From Actinophytocola xanthii (GTDB lineage Bacteria > Actinomycetota > Actinomycetes > Mycobacteriales > Pseudonocardiaceae), in the NCBI RefSeq assembly GCF_001921205.1, contig NZ_MSIE01000048.1, positions 1 to 64,000 on the forward strand: a stretch of DNA of 64,000 bases. The letters run 5' to 3'. Under the pieces are notes generated by a model, which was not told where the DNA came from, did no database searches, and saw nothing but the letters and a program-made list of their open reading frames with translations. Made by a program: the position numbers and the translations under genes. Shown here piece by piece: positions 27,449-36,070 of this stretch (its first letter is position 1; each line of letters begins with the position of its first letter).

Positions 27449-30280
27449 ATGGGACGTACCGCCGGGGAACGGAGGCTGGGCAGGGCGTCCGGCGGACGGG
27501 AGTGCGAGGACGTGGTGGCAGGCCAGCGGCGATGGGGATGGACGGTCGGACGGCTGCTCGCCACCGGCTACCTGCTCGCCATCGCCGGCCTGCTGACCGT
27601 CGGGATCAGCTCCTACCTGCGGATCGGCGCGCTGCTCGCCGACCGCCGCCCGGTCGACCACACCTACGACGTCCTCACCGAGCTCTCCCTGCTCCGCAAC
27701 CAGGTCCTGGAGGCAGTCCGCGGCGAGTTCGGCTTCCTGCTGACCGGGGACGAGGCATTGCTGGCCCCCTACCAGAACGCGGCCGTGACCATGGAGTCCT
27801 CCATCGCGTCGCTGCGCCGGCTGACCGCGGACGACCAGTCGCAACAGATCCGGATCAGCGGTCTGCACGCCCTGCTCGACGAGTACCTCGCCGACCTGTC
27901 CGACGCGGTGGACCAGCGGCGGCGCGAGGGCATGGCCGCCGTCCCCGAGGTGCTCGCGGCGACCGACGCCGACGAGGACACCGCCCGCCTCGAGCGACTG
28001 TTCGACGAGATCCGACAGCACGAGCGCGAACTGCTGGCGCAGCGTCAGGCCACGAGCGAGCGCAACGCGAACGTGACCCGCGCGCTGGTCCTGTGGACGA
28101 CATTCGGCGTCGCGGCCCTGGCTGGGCTCGGCGCCTGGTGGTTCACCCGCAAGGTGACCAGACCGGTGGTCAGGGTGACCCAGGCGGCTCGGCGGGTGGC
28201 CGCCGGCGACCGGGACGCCCGGGCCGAGATCGCCGGCCCCGTGGAGCTGCGCGAAATGGCCCTCGCCGTCAACGCGGCGACCGAGGCGATGGTCGAGGCG
28301 CGGGACCAGGCGGTCACCGCGGCCCGCACCAAGACGGCCTTCCTCGCGACGATGAGCCATGAGATCCGGACCCCGCTCAACGCCGTGATCGGGGTGACCG
28401 GTCTGCTGATGGACACCCGGCTCGACGAGGAGCAGCGCTCGCTGGTCACCACCGCCCGCGACAGCGGCGACGCACTGCTGGAGATCATCAACGAGATCCT
28501 CGACTACTCGAAGATCGAGGCCGGCGAGCTCCGCCTGGAGGACTCCTCCTTCGACGTCATCGAGTGCCTGGACAGCGCGCTGGCCCTGGTCGCGTTGCAG
28601 GCCGCGGCCAAGGGACTCGAGCTGGTCGGGCTCGTCGAACCGTCCTGCCCGCACGTCGTGCGCGGCGACGCCACCCGCTTCCGCCAGATCCTCGCCAACC
28701 TGCTCAGCAACGCCGTCAAGTTCACCGAGACCGGCGAGATCGTCGTGACCGTCGACGCCCAACCGCTGCCCGGCCCCGAGGACGAGGAAGGGCAACGGGA
28801 GCTGCTGCTCCAGGCCACGGTCCGGGACACCGGCATCGGCATCCCCGAGGAGAACATGGAGGACGTCTTCCGCTCGTTCAGCCAGGTCGACGCGTCCACC
28901 ACCCGGGTGTACGGCGGGACCGGCCTCGGCCTCGCGATCAGCCGCCAGCTCGCCAGGGCGATGGGCGGCGACATCACCGTGGCCAGCACGCCCGGGATCG
29001 GCTCGACGTTCACGGTCACCGCACGCGTGCGGACCTGCCCCACCGTGCAGCACCGCGCGACCAGCGATGTGCTTGCCGGCCGCACGGCGCTGGTCGTGGA
29101 CGACAACGACACCAACCGCAAGGTGTTGCGCACCCAGCTGACCAGCTGGGGCATGCACTGCGTGGACGCGGGGTCGGCCCAGCAGGCGCTCGCCCTGCTC
29201 GATGCCGGGACCCACATCGACGTCGGGATCCTCGACATGCACATGCCCGAGGTCGACGGGGTGCGCCTGGGTGCCGAGCTGCGTGCCCGGCCGGACACCG
29301 CGGCCCTGCCGATGATCCTGCTCAGCAGCATCAGCCAACGCTCCGACCAGTACGGCCGCATCTTCGACGCGAGCCTCACCAAGCCCACAAGGGTGTCGAC
29401 GCTGCGCGCGACGCTGAGCAGGGTGATGTCACGGGGCGACGGGACCCGCGCGGGCCCGCCCCAGCCGGCCGCACCTGGGAGCCCGCCGGAACCCGACGGC
29501 CAGCTCCACGTGCTGCTGGCCGAGGACAACCCGGTGAACCAGAAGGTCGCCCAGCTCATGCTGACCAAGCTCGGTCACCGGGTGGACGTCGTCGGCAACG
29601 GGATCGAGGCCGTGCGCGCGGCGCGGAAGACCGCCTACGACGTGGTGCTGATGGACGTGCACATGCCCGAGCTCGACGGCCTGGCCGCGACCCGGCTCAT
29701 CCGAAGCCAGGTTCCCGAGGACCGTCAGCCGCACATCATCGCGATGACCGCGAGCGTGCTGGTCGAGGACCGGACCGCGTGCAGCGCGGCCGGGATGGAC
29801 GACTACCTCGCCAAGCCGGTCCGTCCGTCCGACCTCGCCGCGGCGCTCGCGCCCATGCTCCCCGTGCGGCTCGAGTCCGGCGGCGGCCCGTCGAACGGGA
29901 GCGCACACGACCTGGAGTCGTCGATCCGGGCCCGCCTCGACGACCTCACCGGGCCCCACCCCTCCCCGGAGGAGAGGGCGCTGGCCAGCGAGCTGATCGG
30001 CACGTTCATGTCGAGGACGCCCGGGACCATCGACCTGATCGCGCAGGCGGCATGCCGGGGCGACGCGGCGGCGGTGGCCATGCACGCCCACGCGCTCAAG
30101 GGCTCGGCGGCCAACATCGGCGCCGACGCACTGTCCGCGCTCGCCGGCGAGGTGGAGGTCGAGGCTCGTGGCGAGCGACTGCCCGAGCCGTCCCTGGCCC
30201 GGATGCGCGAGGAGTTCGAGCTGGTCCGCCCGGTCCTGTCAATGTTGAGGACCGAGCTCGACTCGACACCTACCGGCTGA
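27449..30280 (+). CDS. Hybrid sensor histidine kinase (CHASE3-HAMP-HisKA-HATPase-REC-REC-HPT)
   Basis: 943 residues from the ATG at 27449; a GTG near 27512 with better spacing from a purine-rich stretch is possible. One membrane helix (LLATGYLLAIAGLLTVGIS), an extracytoplasmic CHASE3-like helical sensor, a second helix (VLWTTFGVAALAGLGAWWF), then HAMP. The HisKA motif is FLATMSHEIRTPLNAVIG with H304. The HATPase shows ANLLSNAVKFTETGE, DTGIGIPEENM and GGTGLGLAI. Two receiver domains (ALVVDDNDTNRKV and VLLAEDNPVNQKV...VVLMDVHMPELDG) and a C-terminal HPT domain (HAHALKGSAANIG, H881) complete a phosphorelay in one chain. No separate output regulator lies nearby, so the target is unknown. Confidence 0.92.
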   Translation: MGRTAGERRLGRASGGRECEDVVAGQRRWGWTVGRLLATGYLLAIAGLLTVGISSYLRIGALLADRRPVDHTYDVLTELSLLRNQVLEAVRGEFGFLLTGDEALLAPYQNAAVTMESSIASLRRLTADDQSQQIRISGLHALLDEYLADLSDAVDQRRREGMAAVPEVLAATDADEDTARLERLFDEIRQHERELLAQRQATSERNANVTRALVLWTTFGVAALAGLGAWWFTRKVTRPVVRVTQAARRVAAGDRDARAEIAGPVELREMALAVNAATEAMVEARDQAVTAARTKTAFLATMSHEIRTPLNAVIGVTGLLMDTRLDEEQRSLVTTARDSGDALLEIINEILDYSKIEAGELRLEDSSFDVIECLDSALALVALQAAAKGLELVGLVEPSCPHVVRGDATRFRQILANLLSNAVKFTETGEIVVTVDAQPLPGPEDEEGQRELLLQATVRDTGIGIPEENMEDVFRSFSQVDASTTRVYGGTGLGLAISRQLARAMGGDITVASTPGIGSTFTVTARVRTCPTVQHRATSDVLAGRTALVVDDNDTNRKVLRTQLTSWGMHCVDAGSAQQALALLDAGTHIDVGILDMHMPEVDGVRLGAELRARPDTAALPMILLSSISQRSDQYGRIFDASLTKPTRVSTLRATLSRVMSRGDGTRAGPPQPAAPGSPPEPDGQLHVLLAEDNPVNQKVAQLMLTKLGHRVDVVGNGIEAVRAARKTAYDVVLMDVHMPELDGLAATRLIRSQVPEDRQPHIIAMTASVLVEDRTACSAAGMDDYLAKPVRPSDLAAALAPMLPVRLESGGGPSNGSAHDLESSIRARLDDLTGPHPSPEERALASELIGTFMSRTPGTIDLIAQAACRGDAAAVAMHAHALKGSAANIGADALSALAGEVEVEARGERLPEPSLARMREEFELVRPVLSMLRTELDSTPTG

Positions 30281-30320
30281 TCCGGGCCGGGACGGCCGTC
30301 ACACCATCACCGGCGGAGGG

Positions 30321-30488
30321 TCACTGGGACACCATCATGACCACGGCCGGCCGGGCGCCCATGCTGTCGTCGTCGTCGCCGTCATCGTCGTCGCCCTCGT
30401 CGTTGCAGGCCGCGAGCAGCGGCAGCAGCGCGAACGCGGCGAGCGTGGCGAGCAGGCGGGGCGAGCGGCGGCTGGGATCGAGCGCCAT
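30321..30488 (-). CDS. Small Asp-rich lipoprotein
   Basis: 55 residues from the ATG at 30488, with GGAAG about nine bases upstream. Signal peptide RLLATLAAFALLPLLAAC ends in a lipobox (LLAAC), so the mature chain would be lipid-anchored outside the membrane. After the Cys comes NDEGDDDDGDDDDSMG, an almost purely acidic stretch that could bind cations, then a hydrophobic end. No family is recognised. The clear lipobox supports a real gene, but the short length limits confidence. Confidence 0.55.
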   Translation of the reverse strand: MALDPSRRSPRLLATLAAFALLPLLAACNDEGDDDDGDDDDSMGARPAVVMMVSQ

Positions 30489-30673
30489 GGTCGTCTTCCT
30501 TCCCGTGGGCGACATGTCGGACTGGTCCTACACGTACCCGTTCGGGGGTCCCGGTGAACATCGATCGGGAGCCGAGCAACGGAACCGCTCGAGATTCCTC
30601 CGCCGAGCATGTCGATCCACGGCCTCGCGGTCCGACGTCATGGTGACGGTGTCGATCACGAAGAGGACTGGCG

Positions 30674-32272
30674 ATGAACACGCGAACCGAGAGCGGGGCG
30701 GCGGCCGGCCGCCGGGAGTGGGTCGGCCTGGCGGTGCTGGCGCTGCCCACCCTGCTGTTGTCCCTGGACATGAGCGTGCTGCACCTCGCGGTGCCACACC
30801 TGGCCGCCGACCTGCGGCCGACCAGCACCGAGCTGCTGTGGATCATCGACAGCTACGGGTTCATGGTGGCGGGCTTCCTGGTCACGATGGGAACGCTCGG
30901 TGACCGGATCGGACGCCGGAAGCTGCTGATGTTCGGCGGCGCCGCGTTCGGCCTGGCGTCGGTGGCCGCCGCGTTCGCGCCGACCCCGGCCGTGCTGATC
31001 GCCGCGCGGGCGGTGCTCGGGGTCGCCGGAGCGACGCTGATGCCCTCCACGCTCGCGTTGATCAGCAACATGTTCCGCGACCCGAGGCAGCGGGGCACGG
31101 CGATCGCGGTCTGGATGAGCTGCTTCATGGGCGGCATGGTGCTCGGCCCGCTGGCCGGCGGCCTGATCCTGTCGGTCGCATGGTGGGGCGCGGTGTTCCT
31201 GCTCGCGGTCCCGGTGATGGTGCTGCTGCTCGCCGTCGCACCCCGGCTGCTGCCGGAGTACCGCGACGAGCGGACCGGACGGCTCGACCTGGCCAGCGTC
31301 GCGCTGTCCCTGGGCACCATCCTGCCGATCGTCTTCGCGCTCAAGGAGATGGCCAAGGAGGGACCGGACGCGCGTACGGTGCTCGCGCTGGTGGCCGGGC
31401 TCGCCGTCGGTGCGGTGTTCGCCCGGCGCCAGCGGACCCTCGCCGACCCGATGCTGGACCTGAGCCTGTTCCGCAACCGGGCCTTCGCGGCCGCGGTGAG
31501 CATCATGCTGGTCGGCGCACTGACCATGGGTGGGATCTTCCTGCTGGTCAGCCAGTACCTGCAGCTGGTCGAGGGGCTCACGCCGTCCCAGGCCGGGGTC
31601 GCCCTGGTGCCGCAGGCGCTGGCCGTCGTCGTCGGCTCGCTCATCGCACCGCGCCTGGCCCGCCGGTTCCGCCCGGAGTTCGTGCTCGGCTTCGGCATGC
31701 TGGTCGCCGCCGCGGGAATCCTGCTGTTCACCCGGCTCGAGAGCGGTGACGGGGTCGTTCTGGTCGTGCTCGGCATGTCGGTCGCCGCCTTCGGGATGGG
31801 GCCGCAGGGCGTGCTGTGCACCGAGATGGTGGTCGGCTCGGTCCCACCGCGCCGGGCCGGGGCGGCCTCGGCGATGTCGGAGACCAGCGGCGAGTTCGGC
31901 ATCGCCATGGGCATCGCGGTGTTCGGCAGCATCGGCACCGCGGTCTACCGGAGCGAGGTGAGCCTTCCCGGCTCGCTGCCCCCGGACGCCGCGGCCCAGG
32001 CCCGGGACGGCCTGGCCGGCGCCGCCGACGTGGCCGAGGGGCTCGACGGCCGCCTCGCCGGGGACCTGCTCGCCTCGGCGCGGGACGCCTTCACCAGCGG
32101 CCTGCACACGGCCGCCACCGTCGGCGCGATCGTCGTGGTGACCTTCGCGGTGATCGGCATGGTCGCGCTCCGCGGCCGCCACCACGGCGGTCCCGCCCAG
32201 ACCACCCCGGCGGGGGAGCCGGAGTCGGCGCGCCCCGCCGAGGCCGGCGTCTCACCGGTCCCGTCGGAGTAG
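30674..32272 (+). CDS. MFS drug exporter, DHA2 (14-helix) family
   Basis: 532 residues, ATG at 30674. The first helix holds motif D1 (LALPTLLLSLDMSVLHLAVPHL), then motif A (GTLGDRIGRRKLLMFGG), motif C-like GGMVLGPLAGGLIL and the long 14-helix pattern of QacA/SmvA-type exporters. A proton-driven multidrug efflux role is likely, with substrates unknown. The C-terminal tail is soluble and Pro/Glu-rich. The 185 bases upstream contain its promoter region; no repressor gene is adjacent. Confidence 0.9.
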   Translation: MNTRTESGAAAGRREWVGLAVLALPTLLLSLDMSVLHLAVPHLAADLRPTSTELLWIIDSYGFMVAGFLVTMGTLGDRIGRRKLLMFGGAAFGLASVAAAFAPTPAVLIAARAVLGVAGATLMPSTLALISNMFRDPRQRGTAIAVWMSCFMGGMVLGPLAGGLILSVAWWGAVFLLAVPVMVLLLAVAPRLLPEYRDERTGRLDLASVALSLGTILPIVFALKEMAKEGPDARTVLALVAGLAVGAVFARRQRTLADPMLDLSLFRNRAFAAAVSIMLVGALTMGGIFLLVSQYLQLVEGLTPSQAGVALVPQALAVVVGSLIAPRLARRFRPEFVLGFGMLVAAAGILLFTRLESGDGVVLVVLGMSVAAFGMGPQGVLCTEMVVGSVPPRRAGAASAMSETSGEFGIAMGIAVFGSIGTAVYRSEVSLPGSLPPDAAAQARDGLAGAADVAEGLDGRLAGDLLASARDAFTSGLHTAATVGAIVVVTFAVIGMVALRGRHHGGPAQTTPAGEPESARPAEAGVSPVPSE

Positions 32273-32380
32273 CCACGGGTCCGGCACCTGCGGGTTTGCG
32301 CGTTTGTCCGCGGAAGCGCCCGGGTATTTCCTCGTCAGGTCAGCCCAACCGGGGCGCTGACACGGTGTTCGGGAGGGTGG

Positions 32381-32881
32381 ATGACCGCGGCCACGATCCT
32401 CGACCGCTCGACACCGAGCGACGGCGGGCCCACCGACGGGAACTCGACCTTGACGATGTCCCGATCACGCGGCGAGAACCCCATCCTGGTGTTGGCGCTG
32501 GGCGGCGAGCTGGACGTCTCCACCGCGCCCGCTCTCCTGCGGTATGCCGGTAGCACCCTCACCGGCAGGAGGCGCACGAGGACCGTCGTCCTGGACCTCA
32601 CCGAGCTGGCGTTCGTCTCCGCGGCGGGCCTCCGTGCGGTCAACATGATCTGCGCGGCCGCCGGCAAGGCCGGCCTGCGGCCGATGGTCGTCGCCCCGTA
32701 CTGGGGAGCGGCGGGTGGGCTGCGCGAGACCGGTGAGGGGGCGGTGCTGGGCGAGGTGTTCGACACCCGCCGCGCGGCCATCGCCGCCGCGGCTCCCGCC
32801 GACCGGTTCTACCGCGGCCGCCGGCCGGCCAGGGCGAAGCGGCGCAGGACCGCGAGGGAGACGTCGGCCGTTCCGGCCTGA
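32381..32881 (+). CDS. STAS-domain protein (anti-sigma antagonist-like)
   Basis: 166 residues, ATG at 32381 after GGGAGG. STAS core at about 33-125: LVLALGGELDVSTAPALLRY, TVVLDLTELAFVSAAGLRAVNMICAAAGKAG. In anti-sigma antagonists the middle motif is usually DSSGL with a phosphorylated Ser. Here it is SAAGL, so switching by phosphorylation at that site looks impossible. The C-terminus is a basic tail (RGRRPARAKRRRTARE). Its last 73 bases overlap the convergent 2H phosphoesterase gene. Confidence 0.8.
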   Translation: MTAATILDRSTPSDGGPTDGNSTLTMSRSRGENPILVLALGGELDVSTAPALLRYAGSTLTGRRRTRTVVLDLTELAFVSAAGLRAVNMICAAAGKAGLRPMVVAPYWGAAGGLRETGEGAVLGEVFDTRRAAIAAAAPADRFYRGRRPARAKRRRTARETSAVPA

Positions 32882-33342
32882 CCGTAGCGGGTCTCGGTGA
32901 GGCACACCTCCCGTACGGCCACCTCCAGGTCCACCCGGCGCCCGGCGAGCACCGCCCAGCACCCGGCACCCCGCCGCGAGGTCCTCGGGTGGACCAGCGT
33001 GACGTGCGGCGGGACGTCCGCGGGGGTCATCGGCGCGGTCAGCAGAGCGTTCCTGAGCGCGGCCCAACCACCGTCGAGGTCGTCCACGGCGACGAACACC
33101 CCGCCGGCACCGTCCGCCTCCGCGACCACCGCACCCAGCCGCAACCGGAACGGGGTCGTCGTGGCAAGAGAGGACTCCACGCGCCGCAGCAGCAGCGGCT
33201 CGTCCGCGACCTCCTCCGGGTAGACGACAGTCAGGTGCGCCGGCACCACCGCCGCCATCACCGGGTCCCATCGCTGCCGCCACTCCTGGACCGGCCCGGT
33301 CGCCGTCGCGTCCAGAAGCACACAGAGATGGCGCCGCAGCAT
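32809..33342 (-). CDS. 2H phosphoesterase (2'-5' RNA ligase family)
   Basis: 177 residues. Two HxT motifs define the 2H superfamily active site: HLTVVYP (about residue 36) and HVTLVHP (about residue 113), in the expected tandem-repeat fold. Members include LigT/ThpR and cyclic phosphodiesterases that act on 2',3'-cyclic nucleotides or RNA ends; the substrate is not known. The 3' end overlaps the convergent STAS gene. Confidence 0.82.
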   Translation of the reverse strand: MLRRHLCVLLDATATGPVQEWRQRWDPVMAAVVPAHLTVVYPEEVADEPLLLRRVESSLATTTPFRLRLGAVVAEADGAGGVFVAVDDLDGGWAALRNALLTAPMTPADVPPHVTLVHPRTSRRGAGCWAVLAGRRVDLEVAVREVCLTETRYGQAGTADVSLAVLRRFALAGRRPR

Positions 33343-33362
33343 GAGCGGACCCTACCCGCGGC

Positions 33363-33908
33363 TCATCGCGCTTCCTGGGCGTCGACTCGGGACGTCCGAT
33401 GTGGACTATCAGTACCGGCCGGGACCGGTTCGCCCGCGACCTGCCGGATCACCCCGACCCACCACACCAGGGTGAACGCGATGATCGTGGGGTTCTTCAG
33501 GAACAGCAGCACGGCCAGGTAGGTCTGCGCCCCGGACTCGGAGAACAGTCCGCCAAGGCTCTCCAGCCCCACGTCGAAGACCAGGAACGCCGCCGACAGC
33601 AGCACCACCTGCCAGACCAGGCTCGGCCAGTGGCGGGTGAGGAACGCACGCGCGGTTGACCAGCGCAGCCGCACCCCCTGGGTCGCGTAGCGCCAGACCA
33701 GGACCAGTAGCGCCAGGCGAACGAGCGCGACCAGCACCTCCGACGCCACGGCGAGCCCCTCGGGCACCTCGTCGGTCCAGTTCACCACGACCAGCCGCTG
33801 CACCGACGCCACCAGGGACAACCCCACGATCGGGCGCCAGTGCCGGCGGAAGAACCGCGCGGCCCACCTCGGCACCGACCAGGCCAGCTCGAGTTCCGAA
33901 CCTCTCAT
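33363..33908 (-). CDS. Four-helix membrane protein, target of the divergent MarR regulator
   Basis: 181 residues, no family recognised. Hydrophobic stretches at about 28-45, 57-78 (LVALVRLALLVLVWRYAT), 93-112 (LVWQVVLLSAAFLVFDVGL) and 128-152 (LAVLLFLKNPTIIAFTLVWWVGVI). The divergent arrangement with a MarR gene 65 bases away, and an inverted repeat between them, suggests it is the regulated gene. It may have a role in drug or stress response (inference). Confidence 0.7.
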   Translation of the reverse strand: MRGSELELAWSVPRWAARFFRRHWRPIVGLSLVASVQRLVVVNWTDEVPEGLAVASEVLVALVRLALLVLVWRYATQGVRLRWSTARAFLTRHWPSLVWQVVLLSAAFLVFDVGLESLGGLFSESGAQTYLAVLLFLKNPTIIAFTLVWWVGVIRQVAGEPVPAGTDSPHRTSRVDAQEAR

Positions 33909-33929
33909 GTCACCCCTCCTAGATTATTT

Positions 33930-33949
33930 TAGTTCAGTGTACTGAAATA
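33930..33949. promoter_or_regulatory. Probable MarR operator
   Basis: TTCAGT (33933-33938), GT, ACTGAA (33941-33946) form a perfect inverted repeat, which extends imperfectly outward in an AT-rich stretch. It lies between the divergent membrane-protein gene and the MarR gene, where a MarR dimer would control both. Confidence 0.65.
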
Positions 33950-33972
33950 TCTGCAAGCGTAAAGTGTCCCCC

Positions 33973-34395
33973 ATGAGCGGGAATGACGTGGGTCGGGAGC
34001 TGAGCACCGCCGTCGTCGCGTTCCATGAGGCGGTCGGCGCGCGGCTGGGGGTCACCGCGGTCGACCAACGGGCCCTGGCGCTGCTGAGCGCCAGGGGTCC
34101 CATGTCGGCCGGCGAGCTGGCCCGGGAGATCCACTTGACGCCGGGAGCGGTCACCGGTGTCGCGGACCGGCTCGAGCGGGCGGGGCTGGTTCGCCGCGAA
34201 CCCGACCCAGCCGACCGCAGGCGCGTGGTGATCAGCGCGATCCCGGGGGCGTTCGGACAGGTGTTCGCCGGCCTGAGCGCGGCGATGGCGGAGGTCGCGA
34301 CGCACTTCACCCCGCGCGAGCAGGAGGTCGTCGCCGAATGGGTCACCCGGACGATCAAGGCGTTGCGGGAGGAGACAAAGCGGCTCCTCCGCTAG
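33973..34395 (+). CDS. MarR-family transcriptional regulator
   Basis: 140 residues from the ATG at 33973 (a GTG at 33964 is possible). Winged helix: LALLSARGPMSAGELAREIHLTPGAVTGVADRLERAGLVRREPDPADRRRVVISAI holds the recognition helix and the wing with the DxR/DRR motif. The N- and C-terminal helices form the dimer interface. Ligand unknown. A palindrome upstream is its probable autoregulatory site. Confidence 0.9.
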   Translation: MSGNDVGRELSTAVVAFHEAVGARLGVTAVDQRALALLSARGPMSAGELAREIHLTPGAVTGVADRLERAGLVRREPDPADRRRVVISAIPGAFGQVFAGLSAAMAEVATHFTPREQEVVAEWVTRTIKALREETKRLLR

Positions 34396-34502
34396 GAGTG
34401 TCTATTGTGGAACAAACGGTTCCCGTTCGCGGGCGGTCGTAACGCGCCGGGAGTTTCGGCGATGCACTGAGACATCACGTCCTCGATGGGCTGGGGTGCC
34501 TC

Positions 34503-35402
34503 ATGGTGGAGAACTCGTCGGCTGGCCTGGTCATGCTGGGGTCCGAGGTGTCGGTCACGGTCACGGGCGAGGACCAGCACCAACCCGCGCTCGCCCAGTA
34601 CCGTCCCGGGTCGACGGTCGCCGTCGAGCTGGGCTGGTGTGCCATCCGCTCCGGGAAGTACCGCGGCGAGCAGGCGATCGAGGTCAGGCTGGACGGACGA
34701 CGGGTCGGCGAGCTGACCCACCTCATGACGCGGCGGTACGGCCCACTCGTCGCGCGCGTGATGGCGGCGGGTGGACGACCGGGCTGTGCGGCGACCATCC
34801 ACTCGGCGGCGGCGGGGCTGGAGATCACCCTGCGGCTACCCCGGAACGGCGACGGACCGGTTCCCCTCGAGGAGCCGACGGTCCTGCTCGGCGGCGTGCC
34901 GGCCGAGGACACCGCACCGCGCCGGCGCAGGCTCATCCGGCCGTTGGGGATCGCGGCCGCTGTCATCACGCTCGTCGTCGTCCTCGCCGCGATCGGCGAC
35001 GACGAGAAACCCGGTGTCGCCGGCGGCCCGGCCACGACGACAACGTCCGTGACCAAGCCCCAGGCGCCCCCGCCCGCGCCGAGCACCACCACCGCGGCAC
35101 CGAAACCCGAACCCGAGCCGATCACGCCCGAACCGCCGGCGACCCCGAAACCCGAACCCGAGCCGGTCAGGCCCGAACCGCCGGCGGCACCGCCCCCCGC
35201 ACCAAAGCCGGCTCCCGCTCCCGCGCCGGCGTCCGCCTGCCACCCCAACTACGGCGGCTGCGTCCCGGTGGCCGAGGACGTCGACTGCCTCGGCGGCCGC
35301 GGCAACGGGCCCGAGTATGTGCAGGGCCCCGTCGAGGTGATCGGCGCCGACGTCTACGACCTCGACAGCAACGACGACGGCGTGGCGTGCGAGCGGAACT
35401 GA
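34503..35402 (+). CDS. Membrane protein with C-terminal Excalibur domain
   Basis: 299 residues. An N-terminal globular region of about 130 residues, with a HIRAN-like VRLDGRRVGELTHLM segment, is followed by one membrane helix near 143-160 (LGIAAAVITLVVVLAAIG). A 70-residue Pro/Glu/Lys linker with repeated KPEPEPI/V units comes next. The C-terminus CHPNYGGCVPVAEDVDC...VYDLDSNDDGVACERN is an Excalibur-type calcium-binding module, ending in DLDSNDDGVACE. The Excalibur part should lie outside the cell and the N-terminal domain inside. Function unknown. Confidence 0.8.
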   Translation: MVENSSAGLVMLGSEVSVTVTGEDQHQPALAQYRPGSTVAVELGWCAIRSGKYRGEQAIEVRLDGRRVGELTHLMTRRYGPLVARVMAAGGRPGCAATIHSAAAGLEITLRLPRNGDGPVPLEEPTVLLGGVPAEDTAPRRRRLIRPLGIAAAVITLVVVLAAIGDDEKPGVAGGPATTTTSVTKPQAPPPAPSTTTAAPKPEPEPITPEPPATPKPEPEPVRPEPPAAPPPAPKPAPAPAPASACHPNYGGCVPVAEDVDCLGGRGNGPEYVQGPVEVIGADVYDLDSNDDGVACERN

Positions 35403-35423
35403 GCTGTTCCCCCGGCGCGCCGG

Positions 35424-35963
35424 TTACTCCCCCGTGCTCCCGTCCACCCACTCCCGGATGAGGTCGGCGTGGCCGTTGTGCCGCGCGTACTCCTCGATCA
35501 TGTGACACAGGATCCAACGCAGGCTGGGCGCCTGGCCGTCCGACCACTGCCGCTCCGCCAGCCGGTCCAGCCCACCCGCGGCCAATGCCTCGGCGACCAG
35601 GGAACGGGACCGGGCCACCGCGTCCTGCCACAGCCCGCGGAGCGCCTCGGGCCCGTCCTCGGCCGCCGAGTGCCAGTCCCAGTCCGGGTCGGCCCGCCAG
35701 TCCACCGCGTCCCACGGCGGCTGCTGCTCCTGCCCGTGCAGGGACCGCGAGAACCACCAGTCCTCGACGAAGGCCAGGTGCTTGAGCATCCCGCCGAGCG
35801 TCATCGAGGAGGCGCCGACCGTCGCCGCCAGCCCGGCGGCGTCGAGCCCTTCGCACTTCCACGCCAGCGTCGCCCGCTGGTACTCGAGGAAACCCAGCAG
35901 GGTCTCCACCTCATCGGCGGCGGGCGGCGGCTCGGGCCGGCCGTACTCGTCCACGTCGGTCAT
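35424..35963 (-). CDS. DinB-family protein (DUF664)
   Basis: 179 residues. Four-helix DinB/YfiT fold: LGFLEYQRATLAWKCEGLDAAGL, GGMLKHLAFVEDWWFSR, SLRWILCHMIEEYARHNGHADLIREWVDG. The His of LKHLAFVE and the HNGH pair form the usual metal triad. In actinobacteria the family includes mycothiol-dependent S-transferases and detoxifying enzymes. A single gene, substrate unknown. Confidence 0.85.
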   Translation of the reverse strand: MTDVDEYGRPEPPPAADEVETLLGFLEYQRATLAWKCEGLDAAGLAATVGASSMTLGGMLKHLAFVEDWWFSRSLHGQEQQPPWDAVDWRADPDWDWHSAAEDGPEALRGLWQDAVARSRSLVAEALAAGGLDRLAERQWSDGQAPSLRWILCHMIEEYARHNGHADLIREWVDGSTGE

Positions 35964-36070
35964 GGCGCGGCAGTCTAGGTGCCACCGCGGCCACCGCCAC
36001 CGCTCGCCGGTGCTGGTCGACCCGCTGCACCGGGCCGGACGGCACGAGCCAGCGGTGCGACCCCGGCGGG

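Noticed and set aside
26846-29338. 830-codon open frame on the minus strand opposite the hybrid kinase
   Set aside because: It is the mirror of high-GC codon bias, has Gly/Arg/Val-rich composition and no domain. The plus strand encodes a clear multidomain kinase.
30656-32185. 509-codon minus-strand frame opposite the MFS exporter
   Set aside because: Composition rich in Glu, His, Arg and Gln without hydrophobic order. The plus-strand frame has 14 helices and MFS motifs.
35090-35200. Repeated CCCGAACCCGAGCC units as a possible regulatory repeat
   Set aside because: They encode the KPEPEP linker of the Excalibur protein in frame.
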